Below are positions 33,222 to 41,577 of a stretch of DNA of 64,000 nucleotides, piece after piece. Each line of letters begins with the position of its first letter. The stretch's first letter is position 1. The stretch is from Tropicimonas aquimaris (lineage in GTDB: Bacteria; Pseudomonadota; Alphaproteobacteria; Rhodobacterales; Rhodobacteraceae): positions 207,491 to 271,490 of the forward strand of contig NZ_JBHTJT010000038.1 of the NCBI RefSeq assembly GCF_042676185.1. Reading direction: 5' to 3'. A program made the position numbers and the translations under genes. Below the pieces are notes generated by a model. It was not told the origin of the DNA, did no database searches, and saw nothing but the letters and a program-made list of their open reading frames with translations.

Positions 33222-35723
33222 CTATTCGGCCGGCGCGGGGTCCAACGGGCGCGCCGCGCCCTGCCCCACGTTCTTTTCATCCAGCAACGGCTGCACCAGC
33301 CTGAGCCGCAGCGCGTTGGTCAGCACGAACACCGAGCTGAGCGCCATCGCGCCGGCGGCCAGCACCGGCGACAGCAGGATGCCGAAGGCCGGGTAGAGCA
33401 CGCCCGCAGCGACCGGGATGAGCGCCGTGTTGTAGCCGAAGGCCCAGCCGAGGTTCTGGCGGATATTGCGCATGGTGCGGGCCGAGATGTCGAAGGCGTT
33501 GACCACGCCGCGCAGGTCGCCGGTCATCAGCACCACGTCGGCGCTCTCGATGGCGACATCGGTGCCGGTGCCGATGGCGATGCCGATATCGGCATGAGCC
33601 AGCGCCGGTGCGTCGTTGATCCCGTCACCGACGAAGGCGAGCCTCCGGCCGCCCGCGCGCAGCGCGTCGAGCGCCGCGACCTTGCCGTCCGGCAACACCT
33701 CGGCGGTGACATGGTCGATCCCGAGCTCCGACGCGATGGCATCAGCCGTCGCCTGAGCATCGCCGGTGATCATCGCGACCTCGAGGCCCAGACCATGCAG
33801 CGCCTCGATGGCCGCCCGCGACGTGGGTTTGACCGGGTCGGACACGGCGATCACCGCGGCGACGTTGCCGTCGATGGCGGCAAAAAGCGGCGTCCGGCCC
33901 GCAGCGGCGAGCGCCTTGCCGCGGTCGGCGAGATCTTCAATCGCGATGCCTTCGCGCTCCATGAGCCGCCGCGCGCCGACCAGAACATCGCGTCCCTCGA
34001 CCGTGCCGCGCACGCCGAAACCGGTGATCGAGGCGAAATCGGCCACTGCAGGCAGCGCGGCGCGGTTCCCCGCAGCACGCAGGATGGCCTGCGCCACCGG
34101 GTGCTCGGACTGCGCCTCGACAGCGCCGACAAGGCGCAGAACCGAGTCACGGCTCTGCCCGTCGGAAAGCTCAATGTCGGTCAGCTCGGGGCGCCCCTCG
34201 GTGATCGTGCCGGTCTTGTCGAAGGCCACGACCTCGACCTCCTGCAGCCGCTGCAGCGCATCTCCCTTGCGGAACAGAACGCCCATTTCGGCCGCGCGGC
34301 CGGTGCCGACCATGATCGAGGTCGGCGTGGCGAGCCCCATGGCGCAGGGGCAGGCAATGATCAGGACGGCGACGCCGGCCACAAGCGCATAGGTCAGCGC
34401 CGGGTCCGGGCCGATGACCAGCCAGACCAGCACGGTCAGCGCCGCCAGCGTCATCACGGCGGGCACGAACCACATGGTGATGCGGTCCACGAGCCCCTGG
34501 ATCGGCAGCTTGGCGCCCTGCGCCTCCTCGACCATGCGGATGATCTGGGCCAGCATCGTGTCGGCACCAACGGCGGTCGCAAGGAAGGCAAGCGCACCCG
34601 TCCCGTTGACCGTGCCGCCGACCACGGCATCGCCCGCGCCCTTGCCAACCGGGATCGGCTCGCCGGTCAACATGCTCTCATCCACATAGCTGCTGCCCGA
34701 GATGACCTCGCCATCCACCGCGATCCGCTCGCCTGGCCGCACCCGGATCACGTCTCCCAGCACGATCTGGTCGATCGCCACCTCCCGGGTATCACCATCG
34801 CGCTCGACTAGCGCGGATTTCGCCTGCAGCCCGACGAGCTTGCGGATCGCCTGTCCGGTGCGGCCCTTGGCGCGCGCCTCCAGCCAGCGCCCGAGCAGGA
34901 TCAGCACGACGATCACCGCGGCCGCTTCGAAATAGACCGCGCGCGTCTCGACAGGCAGCAGCGACGGCAGGAAGGTGGCGATGACCGAATAGCCATACGC
35001 AGCCGAGGTGCCGATGGCGACGAGGCTGTTCATGTCAGGCGCACCGTGCAGCAGCGCCGGATAGCCCTTGAGGTAGAACCGCCGCCCCGGCCCGAAGAGC
35101 ACGAGGCTGGTGAGCACGAACTGGATCACCCAGCTCGCATGATGGCCGATGGTATTGGCGATGAAGGCGTGAAACCCGGGCAGGACGTGTCCGCCCATCT
35201 CCAGCAGAAAGACCGGCAGCGCCAGCGCGCCGGCGATCAGCGTGAGCCGCTTGAGGTCTTCCGCCTCGGCCTCCTTGCGGGCGCCGGCATCCGGTGCATC
35301 GCTGGCTCCTTGCGGGATCGTGGCGGGATAGCCCGCCTCTGTGGCCGTGCGGGCCAGCAGCTCGGGGTTCACCTGCCCTTCGAGATACCGCACCCGCGCC
35401 GTTTCCCCGGCGAGGTTGACCGAGGCTTCGAGCACACCGGGCACCTTGGCCAGCGCACGTTCCACGCGCCCGACACAGGAGGCGCAGGACATCTCCTCGA
35501 CCCGCAGGGTCACCTCGGCGACCCGCGCGGGGTATCCGGCGGCGTCCAGCGCCTGCCGGATGGTCTCGGCAGTGGCAGGCGCCTCGAAGCCGACCCGCGC
35601 GGTCTCGCTGGCGAGGTTCACATTCGCCGCCGCGACGCCGGGCACCGCGCCGAGGGCGCGCTCGACGCGCCCCACGCAGGAGGCGCAGGACATCCCCTCC
35701 ACGGCAACAGTCAGTTCGGTCAT
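33222..35723 (-). CDS. copA: Cu(I)-exporting P1B-type ATPase
   Basis: 833 residues from the ATG at 35723. Two N-terminal metal-binding domains each with GMSCASC/EMSCASC, eight predicted transmembrane helices, the actuator loop DESMLTGEPIPV, the membrane metal site CPC (IIACPCAMGLATPTS), the phosphorylation motif DKTGTITEG, SEHP in the nucleotide-binding domain and GDGINDAPALAHADIG. All key residues are intact. It exports Cu(I) from the cytosol. First gene of the copper operon. Confidence 0.96.
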   Translation of the reverse strand: MTELTVAVEGMSCASCVGRVERALGAVPGVAAANVNLASETARVGFEAPATAETIRQALDAAGYPARVAEVTLRVEEMSCASCVGRVERALAKVPGVLEASVNLAGETARVRYLEGQVNPELLARTATEAGYPATIPQGASDAPDAGARKEAEAEDLKRLTLIAGALALPVFLLEMGGHVLPGFHAFIANTIGHHASWVIQFVLTSLVLFGPGRRFYLKGYPALLHGAPDMNSLVAIGTSAAYGYSVIATFLPSLLPVETRAVYFEAAAVIVVLILLGRWLEARAKGRTGQAIRKLVGLQAKSALVERDGDTREVAIDQIVLGDVIRVRPGERIAVDGEVISGSSYVDESMLTGEPIPVGKGAGDAVVGGTVNGTGALAFLATAVGADTMLAQIIRMVEEAQGAKLPIQGLVDRITMWFVPAVMTLAALTVLVWLVIGPDPALTYALVAGVAVLIIACPCAMGLATPTSIMVGTGRAAEMGVLFRKGDALQRLQEVEVVAFDKTGTITEGRPELTDIELSDGQSRDSVLRLVGAVEAQSEHPVAQAILRAAGNRAALPAVADFASITGFGVRGTVEGRDVLVGARRLMEREGIAIEDLADRGKALAAAGRTPLFAAIDGNVAAVIAVSDPVKPTSRAAIEALHGLGLEVAMITGDAQATADAIASELGIDHVTAEVLPDGKVAALDALRAGGRRLAFVGDGINDAPALAHADIGIAIGTGTDVAIESADVVLMTGDLRGVVNAFDISARTMRNIRQNLGWAFGYNTALIPVAAGVLYPAFGILLSPVLAAGAMALSSVFVLTNALRLRLVQPLLDEKNVGQGAARPLDPAPAE

Positions 35724-35773
35724 TTCCGTCTCCTCGGACTCCGTCTCGCGCACGGATCATTGGTCAGGTCCTG

Positions 35774-35804
35774 CACATAAGGGTTCCACCAACTGGAAGG
35801 TCAA
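35774..35804 (-). promoter_or_regulatory. CueR-type promoter of copA
   Basis: On the minus strand a -35 TTGACC (35799-35804) and a -10 TATGTG (35774-35779) are separated by exactly 19 bases, the overlong spacing typical of MerR-family promoters. The spacer contains the dyad TTCCAG-x-TGG-x-GGAACC, close to the CCTTCC-N7-GGAAGG pattern of CueR boxes. About 50 bases lie between the -10 and the copA ATG. Confidence 0.8.
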
Positions 35805-36102
35805 CCCAGGGAGCGGTTTTCGGGGAAGGCGCAACGCCGCAGGGGGGAACACCGTGCGGGAGGTTCCTGATTCGCAGGCAGGCGGTATCCCGGTACAAGG
35901 AGAGATTCGCCGCACTGCCGGGCATTCTCCCCGCGCGAAGCGGCTCAAGTTGCACGGAAAACCGGCCAGGGCATGTCGCCCCGGCGACACCACACAGAGC
36001 TTTGAGCGGAAATGCCGTCGCTTGCGGTTGTCAGAACGGACAAAGGCAGGCAGCATTCCTCTTCGTGAATTCAAGACGCGCCTCTGAAAGGAAATCCCTC
36101 GG
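35805..36102. other. Intergenic region between divergent copA and the L,D-transpeptidase gene
   Basis: Together with the CueR promoter this makes a 379-base divergent region. ORFs crossing it have no codon bias or family signature. The plus-strand promoter for the transpeptidase should lie here; I see no confident -35/-10 pair. AAAGGAAATC precedes the transpeptidase ATG as a plausible ribosome-binding site. Confidence 0.5.
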
Positions 36103-36762
36103 ATGCTGACTAGACGCCACTTCATTGTTACATCCGCTGCGCTGTTTTCGGCGCCGATTGCGGCTTCGCTGCCAGGCGCCGCCGAGGCCGCCCCGGGGGA
36201 CTGGGCTTCCTGGGACGCGCAGGTCACCCCGCCCGGTTTCGACCCCGCCGTGACCAACCCCTGGGGTCTGCACTCCCGCTTCCTGCCGCGGCGGGTCGAG
36301 ACGAACCGCAGCCTGACCCCCGGCGACATCCACGTCGATGCGGTCGCGCGCTACCTCTACCACATCCAGCCCGATGGCTCGGCGATGCGCTACGGCGTCG
36401 CCATCGGCCGCGGAGGTCTGTATGAGCCCGGCACCTACACGATCCGGCGTAAGGCCAAGTGGCCCACCTGGACGCCGACGGCCAACATGATCAAGCGCGA
36501 ACCCGAGATCTACGCCCAGTATGCCGGCGGCCAGCCGCCCGGCCCGAGCAATGCCCTCGGTTCGCGCGCTCTCTATCTCTATGTCGGCTCGCGCGACACC
36601 TACCTGCGCATCCACGGCACGCCGTTCCCGCGCTCGATCGGCACCCGGGCCTCGTCCGGCTGCGTCCGGATGGTCATGGCGCATATCAACCAGCTCTACG
36701 ACTTCGTCGACGTGGGCTCGACCGTGGTGCTCTACCCGGGCGAGGAATCGATCAGCGCCTAG
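36103..36762 (+). CDS. L,D-transpeptidase (YkuD/ErfK family)
   Basis: 219 residues. Signal sequence MLTRRHFIVTSAALFSAPIAASLPGAAEA, with an RRHF pattern that could be Tat. The catalytic domain ends with the conserved HGTPFPRSIGTRASSGCVRM motif, with catalytic His and Cys intact; AMRYGVAIGRGG and PTWTPT are also family blocks. Acts in the periplasm to cross-link peptidoglycan or attach proteins to it. Monocistronic with an intrinsic terminator behind it. Confidence 0.93.
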   Translation: MLTRRHFIVTSAALFSAPIAASLPGAAEAAPGDWASWDAQVTPPGFDPAVTNPWGLHSRFLPRRVETNRSLTPGDIHVDAVARYLYHIQPDGSAMRYGVAIGRGGLYEPGTYTIRRKAKWPTWTPTANMIKREPEIYAQYAGGQPPGPSNALGSRALYLYVGSRDTYLRIHGTPFPRSIGTRASSGCVRMVMAHINQLYDFVDVGSTVVLYPGEESISA

Positions 36763-36793
36763 CGCTGACGGATCGCACCGGCACGGATTCGAA

Positions 36794-36818
36794 GGGGCGG
36801 CAGCGACCGCCCCTTTTT
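36794..36818 (+). terminator. Intrinsic terminator after the L,D-transpeptidase gene
   Basis: GGGGCGG (36794-36800) pairs with CCGCCCC (36807-36813) around a six-base loop, followed directly by TTTTT. It lies 32 bases after the stop codon and fits a rho-independent terminator well. Confidence 0.85.
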
Positions 36819-36876
36819 CATGGGTTCTCTCCAGAGGCAGGATGCCTCGCGGAGCCAACATGTTCCCGCAATAGGA

Positions 36877-36909
36877 AACGGCGCCGCGAGGGTATCTCGC
36901 CGCGCCGTT
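36877..36909 (-). terminator. Long hairpin after the lipoprotein gene
   Basis: AACGGCGCCGCGAG and CTCGCCGCGCCGTT form a 14-bp stem with one mismatch and a five-base loop, 30 bases beyond the lipoprotein stop. On the minus strand only a short T-run follows (GTTTCC). Likely terminates the minus-strand transcript. Confidence 0.6.
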
Positions 36910-36939
36910 GCTCAATCCCGTGTCTGATTGCCGGCGCCC

Positions 36940-37215
36940 TCAGGCCCGAGCGCAGATCATCCGCCCCTCGACCGTGCGGAGCGGCAGGTAGGTCGTCTCC
37001 ACCGGTCCTACCCAGCGATACCAGTAGCAATCGTCCTCCGGCATGATCACCACGGAGCTCAGATCCTGGTGCGGTGCGGCCATGGCGACCACGGCTTCGG
37101 GCAGTTCCTCGATGAAGTTCGGCTCGCCGTCGACCCCGATGCCGGAGGTCGTCGTGGTGCAGGCCGTGAGGGAAAGCGCCGCAAGGGCCGCGAGCCAGGG
37201 TTTCGCTGTCGTCAT
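36940..37215 (-). CDS. Small lipoprotein
   Basis: 91 residues from the ATG at 37215 (a TTG two codons upstream is less likely). Lipoprotein signal peptide with lipobox LSLTAC-T around residue 19. The mature part is short, with DCYWYRWVGPVETTYLPLRTVEGRMICA and two cysteines that could pair. I recognise this type from Rhodobacterales genomes only as a hypothetical protein. Envelope location is clear; function is not. Confidence 0.75.
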   Translation of the reverse strand: MTTAKPWLAALAALSLTACTTTTSGIGVDGEPNFIEELPEAVVAMAAPHQDLSSVVIMPEDDCYWYRWVGPVETTYLPLRTVEGRMICARA

Positions 37216-37383
37216 TCTCAAATTCCTGCGCTGTCAAGTTATGCGGGCTTCGGTTCGCCTAGGTTGTCGATCTGTCAAGCGCGGGCAAGGCCCCTGCGCC
37301 CGGAAAGGGGAAATGCGCACGCGGCTAGTGCGGCAGGGGCACAGGTTTCCTCTCCGGCCCCTCCAGATGTGCACGGGATGCAG

Positions 37384-40300
37384 TCACAACGTGATCCGCG
37401 CTTCGGCGACACGGTTGACACCGATCGCTCGAAGGATCGGGCGGAACACCATGCCGAAGGCCACCCCGAAGCCGAGCTGGAACAGGATGTTGGCGAAAGG
37501 ATAAGCCCCCTCGCCCGCGACCGCGCCGAACAGAAAATTCGCGGCCGGGTGCGTGAGGTAGATCATCAGCGAATGCGCCGCGAGCAGCACCACCACGCTC
37601 GCGAGCAACCGTGGCATCGCGACGCTGGGAAACGCGAGGCAGAGCGCGAGCGCGAACAGCCAGACTGGCTCGGTGTGGCTCTCGAGCAGGACAAGACAGA
37701 GCAGCGCATGCGCCAGGGCGATGCCGAGGCTGACCGCCTGACGCTTCCGCGTCGCGGCCGTCGCCACCATCGCGCCGATCGCCAGGAACGGAAGGATCGT
37801 GGTCGGCAGCCGCTCGACCAGCTCCGCCGCCTCTGCAACAGCGCCCATGCGCAGCGCGACGCCGAGGAACACGGCAAGGTTCACCGCCTCGGCCATCAAG
37901 AAGAACGCCACCAACCCGCGCCAGATGTCCTGCGACAGGGCCCTGCGCACGGCCGGCAAAGTTAGCAGCAAGGCGACCACGAGGAACATTTGCAGGTAGG
38001 CATGGAGGAACCATAGCCATTCCATCTGGATCACGGGCGGCGCGCGACCCAGCACGGCCACGTCCAGAAACTCGGCCATGTTCCGATAGGGCAACAGCAT
38101 CGACGGATGCGCCTCACGTTCGACAAAGGCATTCTTTGCGAAGTAGAGCAGCGAGAACGGCACCAGCGGCACGATGAGCCGCAGGAGCAGCGCCCAGACG
38201 CGCCCGGCGTGGTCCGCCCGCAGCACCGCGGGCAGTTGCAGACGGCCAAAGGAGAAACCAGCAAAGACGAAGAGCACGATGGAGGCGCCGAGCGAGAGCT
38301 TCAGCCCGGTGTGAAAGGCCACGACCGTCACGATGGCGAGGCTGCGCACGAGGATGAAGCTGTCGATGCCCGTCATGCGCAAGAGGCGCATGGGCGTTGC
38401 CTTGGCCGGAATGGCTTGTCGCCCCCCTGCCGCCAGTTCCGCAACGCTCCGCGAGGCCCAGTCCTGCGGCAGCTTCAGGCCAATCCCGTCGAGTTCCAGC
38501 CGCGCCTCGATGGTCGCGAGGCTGTCGGCGCCCAGATCGGCAAGCGCCTGATCGCGGTGCACCTGCCCGCGGCCGGAATGGCGTGCGAAGAGCGCGGCGA
38601 TCTGCTGCTCCAGCGCACCGCGCGGCGCCTCGCCCGCCCCGCCAATGGTCGCCTCCGCGTCCTGGGCCATGTCGACAAGGGCATCCTTGTCGACCTTGCC
38701 GTTCGGCGTCGCGGGGAACCTCGGGAGGATCAGGATCGTTGCCGGGAGCATGTAGGCGGGCAGAACACGGGCGAGCGCCGACCTGACGGCGGGCTCCGTG
38801 ATGCCTCCCTGCTCGCTCAGCAGGAACAGCCGCAACCTGTCTTCCCGCAGCACCGCGCTCGCCTGCTGGACGCCGGCCAGCGCCTCGGCCGCGGCCTCGA
38901 TCTCGCCCAGTTCGACCCGGAACCCGTTGATCTTGACCTGGCCATCCCGCCGACCGGCAAAGCAGATCTCGCCCTCCGGTGTCTGAAAGGCGAGATCGCC
39001 GGTGAAATGACGTCGCGCGGGCGCACCCGGGTGATCGGCAAACGGGTCGCGTGCCCCGCCAACCGGATCCGCCAGTTCCGCCACCAGTTCCCCGACCTCG
39101 CCGGCGGACACCGGCGTGCCGTCTCCGGCCAACAGCCGCGCTCCGGCAAAGGACAGCGCCCGGCCGATCGGGATGTCGCGCTGCCGGGCTTCGCCGGGCT
39201 GGATCTCGTGGAACAGGAAGGCCTGCGGTGTCTCGGTCGTGCCGAAGATGTTGAACTGCCGGACGTGGGGGAACTGCTCCTGCCACTGCGCCACCACGCG
39301 CCGCGGCAATCGCTCGCCGCCCCAGAAGACCGCCCGGAGAGTCTCGAAACCTCCGGACCCGTCCAAGCCCGTCGTGAGCAGACGCGCCGAGGCAGGCCCG
39401 AGGCGCAGAACGCTGCACCCGGCCCGCCCAAGCAACGCACGCAGCGCAGACGGGTCGGCCATCTCGCACGGCGTCGGGATCGCCACGGCGCCACCGTTCG
39501 ACAGCGGCAGGAACACGTCGCGAAGCGTCGGGTCGTGCGCGATGCCCGCCAGCATCATCGTCACCGGTGGCTCCGGCAAGGCCAGCATTCCGGCCTGCCA
39601 GGTGAGAAAGCGTTGTAGCGTGGCGTCGGGATGTGTGATCAGCTTGGGCGCACCCGTCGTACCCGAGGTGAAGAGATGGCAAGCCGCGGCGCGCGGCGCC
39701 CCGCCTCGGACCGTTCCGCCACCGCGCGGCTCCACGCCTGTCAGGCCAGCGAGCCCTTCCGGCAGACGCGCGCCCGCCTCGATCACGAACCGAGCCCCGA
39801 GCCGGTCGAGCATGTGCCGGATACGCGCCTCGGGATAGCTCGCGTCGACCACCGCGAAGGAGGCACCGTGGGCGGAGACGCCGAGCATCGCCGCCACCAG
39901 GGCCGGGTCGCGGCTGGCGAGGATCGCGACCCGATCCTGCGGCCCGGCCCCTGCGGCCTCCAGCCCGGCCGACACGGCGCGCGCCCGGTCCGCCAACGCG
40001 CGATAGCTGATCCGTTCGCGGCTCGTGAGGATGGCCAGCGCGTCCGGTGCCCGCACCGCATGATCGAAGAAATCCGCATGGATCCGGCGGGCCGGTTCCG
40101 GCGCGAGTGTTTCGCGCGGCAGGATGCTCTCGTGTCCGCTCCGTGCCTCCGCGAGGATGCTGCGGCAGGTCCGTTCCGGTTCGCGAAGGGCTGCGGAAAG
40201 CAGACGGGCCTGAAGATCGAGGAATTGCCGCGTGCGCCCCTCGGAAAGCTGCGCCCGGTCATGGAACGCCCGCGCGGTCAGCACCCGCCGGTCCTCTGAC

Positions 40301-41517
40301 CAGACGAGATTCAGGTCGAACTCGGTGCGCCGGTCGAGAAACTCCCGCGGCCCGATCTCCAGCGCGCCGGCGACGATCCGGGGCGCGGGCGGGAACATGT
40401 TGATCGAAACGTCCGGCGCCTTTCCCGCCGCCAGCACCGCATCGAGAACCGGTGCATTCTCCAACGCCACCGCGGCGCGGGTTCTGTCGCTCAGCGCGCG
40501 CGCAAAGGCGGCGAAGTCGCGGTCCAGATCCACCTGCAGGTCGAGCGGCAGCGTGTGCGAAAACGGCCCGACGACCGAGTTCGGCGCGCCCAGCGACTTG
40601 CGCCCCTCGGCCTGGAAGAAGCTGGAAACGGCTGTTTCGCCGGAAAACCCATACAACCCAAGCGCGTAGACGGCGGAGAGAAATCCGAAACGCGTGGCCC
40701 CGAGCGCCTTGGCCGTCCGGCGCAGGGGGGCGGAAAGGTCGTCGAAGTCGCGCTCCAAGACATGGCCCGCCGAGACCTCCGTGCCGCTCTCCACACCATC
40801 CCCGATCAGCCGAACCGGCGCGGGCAGCGCTTCGACCAGCGCATCGACGGCGCGGGCGGCGTCCGGCTCCGCGGTTTCGACATGGGTGTAATCGTAATAG
40901 GAGCCCACAGGCGGCAGGTCCTCGCCCGCGTAGAGCTTGAGCAGCTCCCGGGTCATCACCCCGCGGGAAAAGCCGTCGGTGATCGCATGGTGGGCCGCGA
41001 TGGTGAAGCGCCAGGCATCGCCCAGGTCGGCCACCAGGACCCGGACCAGCGCGCCGGGCTGCCTCGGATCGACGTCATCGAAAACCAGCGGTAGCGCCCA
41101 GTCGCGGAAACCGGCAAAGCTCTGATCTTCCATCCGGCAGGCGTGGTAGCGGAACGGCGCGTCCGGGGAGACCACCGCGTGCACCACCCCGCCCGACAGC
41201 TCGAACCGGGTCCGCAGTGCCGCGTGACGCTGCACAAGCGCCTGCGCGGCCGCGCGGAACACGGCCTCGTCCAGCGGGCCGGCGACCCGGTGCCCCATGG
41301 CGATCATGTAGGAACCGACACCGGCGAGTTCGGACAGCACGTAGCGCGCCTGGTTGTCACCGGCGACTTCGCGCATCTCTTGCGCGCTCTGTCCTGTTCC
41401 AAGCGTCTCCAGCACTGCGACCGGTCCTCGCTCGACGCCGTCCCACACCAACCGGACATCGTTACAGGTTGACCTTAAGTCAGAAAGCGCGACGCGAAAA
41501 ACCTCTGTCACGGGCAC
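37384..41517 (-). CDS. Single-module NRPS (C-A-T) fused to a membrane acyltransferase-3-like domain
   Basis: 1377 residues. Condensation domain, about 55-440, with HHAITDG at 176-182 (HHxxxDG active site). Adenylation domain, about 480-960: LFTSGTTGAPK near 611, NIFGTTET, HFTGDLAF, GRRDGQVKINGFRVELGEIE, and NGKVDK with the catalytic Lys. Thiolation domain with LGADSL, phosphopantetheine Ser999. From about 1050 an integral-membrane region of about ten helices starts with GIDSFILVRSLAIVTVVAFH; Arg1058 and His1069 form the R-X10-H motif of acyltransferase-3 (OafA-like) proteins. There is no thioesterase or reductase domain. I infer that the acid loaded on Ser999 is passed to the membrane domain and put on a membrane-accessible acceptor. 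A phosphopantetheinyl transferase must come from elsewhere. It lies 60 bases after hypE in the same direction. Confidence 0.85.
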   Translation of the reverse strand: MPVTEVFRVALSDLRSTCNDVRLVWDGVERGPVAVLETLGTGQSAQEMREVAGDNQARYVLSELAGVGSYMIAMGHRVAGPLDEAVFRAAAQALVQRHAALRTRFELSGGVVHAVVSPDAPFRYHACRMEDQSFAGFRDWALPLVFDDVDPRQPGALVRVLVADLGDAWRFTIAAHHAITDGFSRGVMTRELLKLYAGEDLPPVGSYYDYTHVETAEPDAARAVDALVEALPAPVRLIGDGVESGTEVSAGHVLERDFDDLSAPLRRTAKALGATRFGFLSAVYALGLYGFSGETAVSSFFQAEGRKSLGAPNSVVGPFSHTLPLDLQVDLDRDFAAFARALSDRTRAAVALENAPVLDAVLAAGKAPDVSINMFPPAPRIVAGALEIGPREFLDRRTEFDLNLVWSEDRRVLTARAFHDRAQLSEGRTRQFLDLQARLLSAALREPERTCRSILAEARSGHESILPRETLAPEPARRIHADFFDHAVRAPDALAILTSRERISYRALADRARAVSAGLEAAGAGPQDRVAILASRDPALVAAMLGVSAHGASFAVVDASYPEARIRHMLDRLGARFVIEAGARLPEGLAGLTGVEPRGGGTVRGGAPRAAACHLFTSGTTGAPKLITHPDATLQRFLTWQAGMLALPEPPVTMMLAGIAHDPTLRDVFLPLSNGGAVAIPTPCEMADPSALRALLGRAGCSVLRLGPASARLLTTGLDGSGGFETLRAVFWGGERLPRRVVAQWQEQFPHVRQFNIFGTTETPQAFLFHEIQPGEARQRDIPIGRALSFAGARLLAGDGTPVSAGEVGELVAELADPVGGARDPFADHPGAPARRHFTGDLAFQTPEGEICFAGRRDGQVKINGFRVELGEIEAAAEALAGVQQASAVLREDRLRLFLLSEQGGITEPAVRSALARVLPAYMLPATILILPRFPATPNGKVDKDALVDMAQDAEATIGGAGEAPRGALEQQIAALFARHSGRGQVHRDQALADLGADSLATIEARLELDGIGLKLPQDWASRSVAELAAGGRQAIPAKATPMRLLRMTGIDSFILVRSLAIVTVVAFHTGLKLSLGASIVLFVFAGFSFGRLQLPAVLRADHAGRVWALLLRLIVPLVPFSLLYFAKNAFVEREAHPSMLLPYRNMAEFLDVAVLGRAPPVIQMEWLWFLHAYLQMFLVVALLLTLPAVRRALSQDIWRGLVAFFLMAEAVNLAVFLGVALRMGAVAEAAELVERLPTTILPFLAIGAMVATAATRKRQAVSLGIALAHALLCLVLLESHTEPVWLFALALCLAFPSVAMPRLLASVVVLLAAHSLMIYLTHPAANFLFGAVAGEGAYPFANILFQLGFGVAFGMVFRPILRAIGVNRVAEARITL

Positions 41518-41577
41518 CCGATGGTTCCAGGCCAGCGTTGCGCGATTGCATCCCGGTCAGTGACGGACGGGCGCGGG

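Noticed and set aside
35757..36329. A 190-codon minus-strand ORF upstream of copA
   Set aside because: It overlaps the start of the L,D-transpeptidase and the CueR promoter and shows no family feature.
37273..37278. TTGACA -35-like box upstream of the small lipoprotein gene
   Set aside because: No acceptable -10 element at 16-19 bases; a second TTGACA close to the ATG makes the assignment ambiguous.
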